From positions 1-28,715 of IMG/VR virus record IMGVR_UViG_3300030389_002371: DNA of 28,715 nucleotides. The stretch is one strand, 5' to 3'. Source of the stretch: a virus. Under the pieces are notes generated by a model. That model did no database searches. It saw only the letters and a program-made list of their open reading frames with translations, and was not told the origin of the DNA. Of the stretch, positions 22,040 to 28,099 are shown piece by piece. The first letter of the stretch is position 1; each line of letters opens with the position of its first letter. The translations under genes and the position numbers were made by a program.

Positions 22040-22420
22040 ATGGCAACTTTAAAATTTCGTTCTAATCCAACATTAGTTGAATTAGCTAAATTAACCAAAG
22101 AGAATAAGGTATTTAATCAACCTTATGTAAAAGAAACCACAGAGAAAAAAGGCTTTTACTTAGTTAAAGATGATGGCATTTATCTAATGAACGCTTTTAA
22201 TACTAGAAGTGGTAACAACAACTGGGTAATCTACGCTAAAGGTTACAATCCAAATACTTGTAAAGATGTATGGGAAAAAGCTTACAGTGTTTCTCCCGAC
22301 GATTTTGCAGAGTTTATTCCTGTAAGTGAAAAAGCTATTGATTTATTAATCAAAGGCGGTGACATTAAAGTCAAGCTTACAGAAAAAGATATTACTGTTA
22401 CTTGTACAGGTAAAAGGTAA
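22040..22420 (+). CDS. DUF3085-like protein
   Basis: 126 residues: MATLKFRSNPTLVELAKLTK, then GFYLVKDDGIYLMNAFNTR, NWVIYAKGYNPNTCKDVWEK, and DDFAEFIPVSEKAIDLLIKG. The order 'GIYLM - YA-GYNP - W - DDFAEFIP' fits DUF3085, small proteins of phages and plasmids without known activity. It lies alone with a 55-residue gene between two leftward regions. The leader has hairpins and no Shine-Dalgarno. Confidence 0.75.
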   Translation: MATLKFRSNPTLVELAKLTKENKVFNQPYVKETTEKKGFYLVKDDGIYLMNAFNTRSGNNNWVIYAKGYNPNTCKDVWEKAYSVSPDDFAEFIPVSEKAIDLLIKGGDIKVKLTEKDITVTCTGKR

Positions 22421-22587
22421 TGTATATATCAACAACCAACAAGAAAGGTAATTTCAATGGCGATAAGAAAGGCCATGAATTAATTAAATTAATTATAGAT
22501 ATGCAATGGGATTATGACCGCCTTTCCTCTAGTGGACAACAAACACTAGATAAAATCTATAAAATCTTAAATACACCAAACAAATAA
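22420..22587 (+). CDS. small hypothetical protein (55 aa)
   Basis: ATG at 22420, overlapping the DUF3085 stop by one base (TAATG), to TAA at 22585-22587. Product: MYISTTNKKGNFNGDKKGHE, then LIKLIIDMQWDYDRLSSSG and QQTLDKIYKILNTPNK. Helical, no membrane segment. The start coupling and coding-like composition support it. Not recognised. Confidence 0.6.
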   Translation: MYISTTNKKGNFNGDKKGHELIKLIIDMQWDYDRLSSSGQQTLDKIYKILNTPNK

Positions 22588-22667
22588 GAAAAAAGGTTGA
22601 CTAGGTACTATTGTTATCATTAAAGCGTAAGTAATCTTTCCTTAAAGAACCGCCTTACCGCCTTTCT

Positions 22668-22697
22668 AAAAAAACCCTGTACATAGGGTCTTTTTTT
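22668..22697. terminator. bidirectional intrinsic terminator
   Basis: ACCCT (22674-22678) and AGGGT (22685-22689) form a stem with a 6-base loop; a run of A precedes it and seven T follow. Read in either direction it is a hairpin followed by a T-run, so it can stop both the rightward DUF3085 transcript and the leftward RusA transcript. Confidence 0.78.
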
Positions 22698-22719
22698 GTT
22701 TATTGTGTATTATTAATAC

Positions 22720-22809
22720 ATGAGGGAGCCCGATGCCCTTTGCAACACTAGGGCTGAAAGCTGTAATGGCAGGGCGGACTCGTAGAGGTTGTCCGATCTA
22801 TCCCCTCAT
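22720..22809 (+). ncRNA. candidate structured RNA, cloverleaf-like
   Basis: About 90 bases at roughly 55% G+C by my count, in AT-rich DNA and with no long open frame. ATGAGGG (22720-22726) pairs perfectly with CCCTCAT (22803-22809). Inside are AGCCC (22727-22731)/GGGCT (22751-22755), CTG (22761-22763)/CAG (22770-22772) and CGGAC (22775-22779)/GTCCG (22791-22795). A TATTAT box at 22708-22713 would start transcription at about 22720, and TTTTATT follows the closing helix. Strand is inferred from that. No known family could be assigned; it is not a tRNA. It may instead be part of the RusA 3' region. Confidence 0.4.
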
Positions 22810-22810
22810 T

Positions 22811-23239
22811 TTATTCTTCTAGTTGTACTACAAGTATATCTGCACCCACCTCTTCGCCTTCTTCGCAGTACCTTTTCTTAGCAGTGAGAATTGTTACCAA
22901 AGAGTCATCTACAAATGTAATTCCGCTTAGAGCATCTAAACTAGACCTTACAAGTTTATCTAAATCATTTCTTCGGATCGTAACATTTCTAGGAGACCCT
23001 GTACGGAGAGTGCCATTTGAGTAATAATGAGCCTTCGGTCTTCTAAACCTGAAAGTTGCCTCAACATAACAAGCTGTCCTTATCGGTGGTTGTTTTATCT
23101 TGCTGGCCTCTTTCTTTACCAACTCCCGCCATGGCTTCACTCTTTTACTTACTTCAATCATCCGACCCTTGCCAATATACTTTTTACTTCCCTGCGGTGC
23201 AGCCTCAAGTCCATTTACAGAGAATTTAAAAGATGTCAT
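22811..23239 (-). CDS. rusA: RusA-family Holliday junction resolvase
   Basis: 142 residues, normal length. Family landmarks: GLEAAPQGSKKYIGKGRMIE, FRFRRPKAHY, RRNDLDKLVRSSLDALSG (Asp92, Asp94, Lys95, Asp102) and TFVDDSLVTILTAKKRY (Asp111, Asp112). RusA dimers cut Holliday junctions using conserved acidic residues. In phages they resolve branched concatemers before packaging, which fits the ERF plus exonuclease recombination set here. Its start codon sits within 7 bases of, and overlaps, the divergent gene at 23233. Confidence 0.9.
   Translation of the reverse strand: MTSFKFSVNGLEAAPQGSKKYIGKGRMIEVSKRVKPWRELVKKEASKIKQPPIRTACYVEATFRFRRPKAHYYSNGTLRTGSPRNVTIRRNDLDKLVRSSLDALSGITFVDDSLVTILTAKKRYCEEGEEVGADILVVQLEE
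23233..23239. other. overlapping divergent start codons (ATGTCAT)
   Basis: The rightward ATG (23233-23235) and the leftward rusA ATG (23239-23237) lie in one 7-base word, ATGTCAT. Both leaders and ribosome sites therefore lie inside the other gene's coding strand complement, and the two mRNAs would be complementary at their 5' ends. No separate intergenic promoter exists. Confidence 0.8.
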
Positions 23240-24048
23240 TTAATCCCCAGGGGTATCAATTCACTGCATTACCTACAAATCTTAGAGGTAAAATACAACC
23301 AAATCAACTTGCGGTACTTTGGGTTATACAAAGTTATGCCAATAAAGATGATCAGCAATGTTGGCCATCATTAAAGACAATAGCCGAAAATGCCTGCCTA
23401 AGTAAGAGAACCGCACAGAAAGTTGTTAACCAGTTAGTCTCACTTGGCCTCTTAGAAAGAACACACCAAATTGATGAAAAAGGTCAACAGAGCAGTAATT
23501 TATATAAAGTCACTGTTTGGCATCTAGCAAATGTCCCAGAACCTAGTATTGAAAGGCGTGGCAAATCCTGCACCCCTGCACCAAATGCTATGTCCCCAGG
23601 GAAAAATTTGCCATGTCCCATAGCAGCAGATGCCACCAAACTAGATACAATTAAACTAGATACAAAAGAACTAAAGAAAAAAAATACTAAAAAAGATTAT
23701 TCTGATGAATTTCTAGAATTTTGGTTTATGTACTTGGACATTAAAAAAAGAGCCAGTGGCCAAAACAAACCAAAGGCTTGGGAAGAATGGAAAAAGGCTA
23801 TAAAGAAAACTACACCTGTAAATATAAAAATTTCTCTAATTGCTGCCATAAAACAACAAAGAGCAACAGAGAAAGATGGCGGCTTTGCTGTCTGTTTTCC
23901 TAATTGCTTCAGATGGTTACGAGATGAAAGCTATGAAGGTTATGTAAAAGATGAGAAATATGCCCTGTACAAACAGAAAATGACTGATACAACAAAAGAA
24001 AGACCTTGGGAAAAAGATAAACCCACTGGTCAGGATGTACCCTTTTAA
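23233..24048 (+). CDS. winged-helix protein, probable replication initiator/organiser
   Basis: 271 residues. Residues about 20-90 form an HTH_36-type winged helix (IQPNQLAVLWVIQSYANKDD, CWPSLKTIAENACLSKRTAQ, KVVNQLVSLGLLERTHQID), followed by a Pro/Lys-rich linker. The C-terminal domain (EFLEFWFMYLDIKKRASGQ, NKPKAWEEWKKAIKK, then FPNCFRWLRDESYEGYV) has the pattern of the C-terminal part of phage replication proteins that load host helicase. Since no polymerase or helicase is encoded, this is the best candidate for recruiting the host replisome. Divergent from rusA. Confidence 0.78.
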   Translation: MSFNPQGYQFTALPTNLRGKIQPNQLAVLWVIQSYANKDDQQCWPSLKTIAENACLSKRTAQKVVNQLVSLGLLERTHQIDEKGQQSSNLYKVTVWHLANVPEPSIERRGKSCTPAPNAMSPGKNLPCPIAADATKLDTIKLDTKELKKKNTKKDYSDEFLEFWFMYLDIKKRASGQNKPKAWEEWKKAIKKTTPVNIKISLIAAIKQQRATEKDGGFAVCFPNCFRWLRDESYEGYVKDEKYALYKQKMTDTTKERPWEKDKPTGQDVPF

Positions 24049-24054
24049 CCTCTT

Positions 24055-24603
24055 ATGACAGTTAATTACAGAAGAACAGCACTAGATCGAGACACTACAT
24101 TTTATATTCCTAAAGTAGAATGTTTTGCTTGCTATGACTCAGGTATTGTTACCAATGGTGACCAGTTGGTGAATAAATTTATCCCCGATTATGACAGAGA
24201 CAAAAAAGGCAGAATCTGTGGTGGACAAGACTTGGCCATAATCTGTCACTGCAAAGCTGCATATGCTGACTATGAAACTGATGATGATAAAGAAAAAGTT
24301 GGTTTTAGAGATAAAAACGGAAACATAAGAACAACAGATTCAATAAGAGGAGAGCCACAGGCACTTGGTTTTTCTATGGAAAAAGAAAAAATACGACAGA
24401 TACATCTTGAAAGAAAGGCAACTTGGGAAAAAAGTGCTAAAGATATGAACGATATAAGACAAAAAATTATCAAAAAAGAAAAATACGAAACGCCTTACTA
24501 CATTCAAGTTGTAAAGGAAGAGTTAACCAAAGTAGGCGATATGTTTTCTTTTCCTACAGAAAAAGCTATTGTACAAACAATGACAGAACCAAATGACAGA
24601 TGA
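24055..24603 (+). CDS. hypothetical protein with possible zinc site
   Basis: 182 residues. Cys pairs in KVECFACYDSGIVTNGD (CxxC) and LAIICHCKAAYAD (CxC), with an acidic loop between and further Cys in GRICGGQ, look like a metal-binding treble clef. The C-terminal half is long, charged and helical (RQIHLERKATWEKSAKDMN, IRQKIIKKEKY). It follows the replication-type protein by 6 bases and overlaps the next small gene by 11 bases, so it is likely a replication-region accessory. Not recognised. Confidence 0.75.
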   Translation: MTVNYRRTALDRDTTFYIPKVECFACYDSGIVTNGDQLVNKFIPDYDRDKKGRICGGQDLAIICHCKAAYADYETDDDKEKVGFRDKNGNIRTTDSIRGEPQALGFSMEKEKIRQIHLERKATWEKSAKDMNDIRQKIIKKEKYETPYYIQVVKEELTKVGDMFSFPTEKAIVQTMTEPNDR

Positions 24604-24772
24604 AGAATTAAAAGAATTATTTGATGATTACAAAAAGTTAGAATCTTTTTGGAAACTTAATGAAAGTTTAGAAAGTCAAGGTGTTTATGGTTTCATTAAA
24701 ACTGAAACTAAAGTTAAATATATAAAATTTTTTAAAACTTTTAAAAGTAAAATTTTAAACAAAAAAAAATGA
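24593..24772 (+). CDS. small charged protein (59 aa)
   Basis: ATG at 24593, inside the end of the preceding gene, to TGA at 24770-24772. It overlaps the ParB-like start by 4 bases (ATGA). Acidic N-terminus (MTDEELKELFDDYKKLESFW), then KLNESLESQGVYGFIKTETK, and a strongly basic end (YIKFFKTFKSKILNKKK). Fills what would otherwise be a 165-base gap in a tight operon. Not recognised. Confidence 0.6.
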   Translation: MTDEELKELFDDYKKLESFWKLNESLESQGVYGFIKTETKVKYIKFFKTFKSKILNKKK

Positions 24773-25272
24773 CAAAAATCAACGATCTAAAGCCAGACCA
24801 CAAGAACGCAAGGAAAAGAACAGATCGTTCTGCCTCATTAATACAAGAGTCACTCGAAAGATATGGTGCAGCAAGATCAATCGTTATTGATGAAGATGGT
24901 CGTGTACTTGCTGGCAATGGAACTGTAGAAGGTGCAAAGGCTGCTGGCCTAGAGAATGTTCGCGTCATAGAATCTGATGGTAAAGAGATTATTGCGATAA
25001 AACGTACTGGCCTTACAGAAGATCAGAAAGTTGGCCTAGCACTTGCAGACAACAGAACATCTGACTTGTCAGATTGGGATGCATCTATGTTGCATCACTT
25101 ATCAATGGAACATGAGATTGACCCTTGGTTTGAACCCGAAGATTTGACAGAACTTATGGATGATAGAACTGATGCAGAAGCACCAGAGGATTTTAAAGAT
25201 GTCGATGATGACATAGAAACAGAACACAGATGTCCAAGTTGTGGGTATGAGTGGAGTGGTAAAGCAAAATAA
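24769..25272 (+). CDS. ParB-like domain protein, first gene of the modification cassette
   Basis: 167 residues. Residues 1-95 are a ParB/Srx-type domain: INDLKPDHKNARKRTD, LIQESLERYGAARSIVIDED and GRVLAGNGTVEGAKAAG (GNGT at 49-52, the nucleotide-binding loop region). Residues 81-120 (LTEDQKVGLALADNRTSDLS) form a helical HTH-like part. The end has one zinc knuckle (HRCPSCGYEWSG, Cys155 and Cys158). ParB-like proteins of this size are frequently next to DNA methyltransferases in phages. No partner ParA is present, so partition is unlikely; targeting or regulating base modification is more likely. Confidence 0.85.
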   Translation: MTKINDLKPDHKNARKRTDRSASLIQESLERYGAARSIVIDEDGRVLAGNGTVEGAKAAGLENVRVIESDGKEIIAIKRTGLTEDQKVGLALADNRTSDLSDWDASMLHHLSMEHEIDPWFEPEDLTELMDDRTDAEAPEDFKDVDDDIETEHRCPSCGYEWSGKAK

Positions 25273-26071
25273 TATTCGAACTGTTCTACAAGAAATAATC
25301 AAACCATTACCAAATAAAATTTGTGTTGCAACATCAGGTGGTATTGATTCATCATCTGTTGTCATGTCTGCTCTTGATGTAGGAAAAGAGGTAAGGGTTT
25401 ATTCGTTTACTTTTGGAAAACATTTTTCATCAGATTTTGAAGCTGCAAGAAAACTTGCTTGGCAATTTAATCTTACTTTTGTTCCTGTATTTTTACCTTC
25501 AGAACGAGATGAGATTGTTGAGACAGTAAAATATCTTATAAAAAATGTGGGTTGTAAGAAAAAAACTGCCATAGAGTGCCTTTTTCCTTTTTATTACTTA
25601 ATAAAATTAATGAAAGAATTTAAAGATAAAACACTTGTGACAGGTGTTGCCGCAGATGGGCACTTTGGTCTTTCTAAAAAAGCAATGATTCATTACTCAA
25701 AAGATAACCAAAAGTTTAAAAAATTTAGGCAAGATTATTTCTCCAACTTAGAATCTGCTGGCACGAAAAGACTGATTAAACTATGCCAACAAAATAAAAT
25801 ACAACTTTGCAACCCATACTTTGAGCCTTCTGTATTTTCTTTATGGATAGATAAAAACTGGGAAGAATTAAACAAGCCCAGGCAAAAAGAGGTCATTCGT
25901 ATGCATTATCCTGAATTAGATTGCCTTAAAATAAAACCTCATACAAACTTACAGCTAGGTGACAGCAAGATTGCAGAAACAGTTGGCAATGCGGTAATTT
26001 CTAAATATAAACCTAATTCAAAATCTCCCATTGGTATCTATAACAGAATCGCAAAAGGTGTCTATGCCTAA
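25247..26071 (+). CDS. asparagine-synthetase-like PP-loop enzyme, no glutaminase domain
   Basis: 274 residues from ATG 25247 (GTG at 25241 also possible). The PP-loop SGGIDSSS (about 30-37) follows the strand NKICVAT, and LVTGVAADGHFGLSKKAM (about 130-147) resembles the GxGADE(L)FGGY segment of asparagine synthetase. The family activates a carboxylate as an acyl-AMP and lets ammonia displace AMP, giving an amide. AsnB's N-terminal glutaminase domain is absent, so ammonia must be free or come from a partner. Overlaps ParB-like by 26 bases and the methyltransferase by 8. Substrate unknown; a modified base is inferred from context. Confidence 0.82.
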   Translation: MSGVVKQNNIRTVLQEIIKPLPNKICVATSGGIDSSSVVMSALDVGKEVRVYSFTFGKHFSSDFEAARKLAWQFNLTFVPVFLPSERDEIVETVKYLIKNVGCKKKTAIECLFPFYYLIKLMKEFKDKTLVTGVAADGHFGLSKKAMIHYSKDNQKFKKFRQDYFSNLESAGTKRLIKLCQQNKIQLCNPYFEPSVFSLWIDKNWEELNKPRQKEVIRMHYPELDCLKIKPHTNLQLGDSKIAETVGNAVISKYKPNSKSPIGIYNRIAKGVYA

Positions 26072-27122
26072 ACCAGTTTTCAAAATACCTTCTATGGTAG
26101 ATATTGAAGCAACTCCGTGGAATGGGTTTAAAGTTGCTTCTACCTTTTCTGGTTGCGGTGGTTCTTGTCTTGGTTATCGTATTGCTGGCTATAAAGTTGT
26201 TTATGCAAACGAATTTATTGAATCTGCAAGGGAAACTTATAAGGCCAACCATCCAGACAGTTTTCTTGACCCAAGAGACATCAGAAAAATAAATGCAGAT
26301 GATATTTTAGATAAAATAAACTTAAAAAAAGGCGAACTTGATCTATTTGATGGCAGCCCTCCTTGCGCTGCTTTTTCCATTGGCGGTAAAAGGGAGAAAG
26401 GCTGGGGTAAAGAAAAAAAATACAGCGAAACAACGCAAAGGGTAGATGATCTATTTTTTGAATATGCTCGCATACTTGATGGTCTACAACCAAAAGTTTT
26501 TGTGGCAGAGAATGTTGCTGGCCTTGTACAGGGTACTGCCAAAGGTTATTTCAAACGCATACTTACAAAACTTAGGGCTTGTGGTTACAACGTAAAATGT
26601 AAAGTCCTTGATGCTCAGTGGCTAGGTGTGCCACAGATGAGAAAAAGAACAATTTTCGTAGGAGTTAGAAATGATCTCTGCATAGAACCAGTACATCCAA
26701 AACCAATACCATATCAATATTCTGTTGGCGAAGCATTAATAGGTGTTGAAGAATCTGAAGAATATAAACATATTGACCCTAGTACAGAAACCTATAAATT
26801 ATGGAAACTAACAAAACCTGGGGATCAATTTTATAAAGCTGCACTGAAACTAACTGGACAGAATAAATTTTTCTCCCATGTAAAGCAATCGCCATTTCGT
26901 GTTGCGAATACTGTTGTACAAGGAACTATGGATAAATACCATTGGTCAGAACCAAGATTATTTACAATACAAGAACTAAAAAGAATCAGCACTTTCCCTG
27001 ATGATTTTATTTTGCATGGTAATCTGTACCAAAAGTGGGAACGAGTCGGTAGGGCTGTACCACCACTGATGATGGCCAAAGTTGCAGAGACTGTTGCCAA
27101 AGAAATTCTACAAAAAATCTGA
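26064..27122 (+). CDS. C5-cytosine DNA methyltransferase with Arg in motif X
   Basis: 352 residues from ATG 26064, preferred over TTG 26031 because AAAGGTG lies just upstream. All main motifs are present: I (STFSGCGGSCLGYRIAGY, about 26-43), IV (GSPPCAAFS, catalytic Cys101), VI (VAENVAGL, Glu149-Asn150), VIII (QMRKRTIFVGVR), a target domain about 205-300, IX (FTIQELKRISTFPDDF) and X (WERVGRAVPPLMMAKVAETV). In motif X the usual Asn of GN(A/S)V is Arg330 (codon AGG 27051-27053). It should flip and alkylate cytosine at C5; the Arg raises the possibility of a non-methyl donor. Its stop abuts the next ATG. Confidence 0.92.
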   Translation: MPKPVFKIPSMVDIEATPWNGFKVASTFSGCGGSCLGYRIAGYKVVYANEFIESARETYKANHPDSFLDPRDIRKINADDILDKINLKKGELDLFDGSPPCAAFSIGGKREKGWGKEKKYSETTQRVDDLFFEYARILDGLQPKVFVAENVAGLVQGTAKGYFKRILTKLRACGYNVKCKVLDAQWLGVPQMRKRTIFVGVRNDLCIEPVHPKPIPYQYSVGEALIGVEESEEYKHIDPSTETYKLWKLTKPGDQFYKAALKLTGQNKFFSHVKQSPFRVANTVVQGTMDKYHWSEPRLFTIQELKRISTFPDDFILHGNLYQKWERVGRAVPPLMMAKVAETVAKEILQKI

Positions 27123-27776
27123 ATGGACATACCAACCAACTGGACTTTTGAAACCTCGGGTGTTGCCAAAGGTTTTGATCGTCATGTAAGAGAGCAGTTA
27201 CCTTGGTATGACCTAGCAACAAATGCAATACTTCATGTGGCCAGGCATTACATACCAGAAAATGGTCTTGTCTATGATTTCGGTGCATCAACTGGCAACA
27301 TTGGTAGAGCATTAGAACCAATACTGACCAAAAGAAAAGCACACTTAATTGGCATAGAACCTAGTAAAGAAATGATCAAACTTTACAAGGCACCAGGGGA
27401 GATTGTCTGTTCAAAGGCAGAGACATTTATACCAAAAGATTTTGATTTATCAGTTTTATTTTTATGTTTAATGTTTATTCCACCAGCCAAAAGATTTAAT
27501 CTTATGCTAAGACTAAGAGAGAAATGCAAACCTGGAGGAGCAATTATTGTCTTTGACAAGTTAGAACCAATTGGTGGCTACGCTTCAACTGTTTTCTATC
27601 GTCTTACACTTGCTGGCAAAAAAGCATCTGGAACAAACTCAGATGAGATAATTGAAAAAGAATTATCACTGTCAGGTGTACAAAGACCTATTACAGAAGA
27701 TCAACTTGCTGGCGAATTTATTAACTGGTTCAAATTTGGCGATTTCTCAGGGTACCTTATAGAAAAACCAGCATAA
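27123..27776 (+). CDS. CmoA-like class I SAM-dependent enzyme
   Basis: 217 residues. N-terminal NWTFETSGVAKGFDRHV and LPWYDLATNAI match the start of CmoA (WTF-VA-FD/H, P-Y). Motif I is GLVYDFGASTGNIG (about 48-61), then HLIGIEPSKEMI (acidic Glu79), LSVLFLCLMFIPPAKR (CmoA has LNFTLQFI-PP), and CKPGGAIIVFDKLEP. E. coli CmoA (about 247 aa) makes carboxy-SAM from SAM and prephenate. Here the region corresponding to the CmoA 'EI-QKR' helix reads DEIIEKELSL, so residues handling the carboxyl group are not clearly kept. It could be a divergent carboxy-SAM synthase or a plain methyltransferase. Directly abuts the C5-methyltransferase. Confidence 0.78.
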   Translation: MDIPTNWTFETSGVAKGFDRHVREQLPWYDLATNAILHVARHYIPENGLVYDFGASTGNIGRALEPILTKRKAHLIGIEPSKEMIKLYKAPGEIVCSKAETFIPKDFDLSVLFLCLMFIPPAKRFNLMLRLREKCKPGGAIIVFDKLEPIGGYASTVFYRLTLAGKKASGTNSDEIIEKELSLSGVQRPITEDQLAGEFINWFKFGDFSGYLIEKPA

Positions 27777-28099
27777 TGGCAGCATCACAAACCACACAGG
27801 CAGAAACAGAAATGCGTATTGCAAGATGCGCAAGAATAATTGCCAATGGCGGTAGAAGGTCTGATTGTATTCAATACGCTGCAACAAATTGGGGGGTCAG
27901 TAAGAGGACTGTTGATAATTATTTAAAAGAGGCAAGAACACAATTACGAGCAGATTGGGATATTGAAAGGCCACAAATGATTGCTGATTTATTAAGTCAG
28001 TGCAGTACTTTACAGATGGAGGCCAGGAGGAATGGTCAACTTAATATTGCTCTTGGTGCAATCAATACAGCCGCCAAGTTAGCTGACCTTTGCTCATGA
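27776..28099 (+). CDS. terS: terminase small subunit
   Basis: 107 residues. An N-terminal helix-turn-helix is visible (ARCARIIANGGRRSDCIQY, AATNWGVSKRTVDNYLKEA), followed by helical oligomerisation-type sequence (MIADLLSQCSTLQMEARRNG). TerS rings recognise the packaging site and hand DNA to the large subunit. It overlaps the CmoA-like gene by one base (TAATG) and terL by 4 bases, tying the modification cassette to packaging genes in one operon. Confidence 0.88.
   Translation: MAASQTTQAETEMRIARCARIIANGGRRSDCIQYAATNWGVSKRTVDNYLKEARTQLRADWDIERPQMIADLLSQCSTLQMEARRNGQLNIALGAINTAAKLADLCS

Noticed and set aside
22720-22809. SAM-I riboswitch or tRNA
   Set aside because: Some words match SAM-I, but the pseudoknot loop and P2-P4 order do not, and no gene follows on that strand. 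There is no TTCRA T-loop or anticodon arm of proper size for a tRNA.
24769-25272. Plasmid-type partition protein ParB
   Set aside because: No ParA and no centromere-like repeats; the neighbours are DNA-modifying enzymes and terminase.
26031-26063. TTG start extending the C5-methyltransferase by 11 residues
   Set aside because: ATG 26064 has a close AAAGGTG site, and the extra residues show no family similarity.
25241-26071. QueC or other deazaguanine enzyme
   Set aside because: The PP-loop and the GVAADGHFG segment resemble asparagine synthetase more; QueC's zinc-binding cysteines are not seen, and no QueD, QueE, FolE or transglycosylase is nearby.
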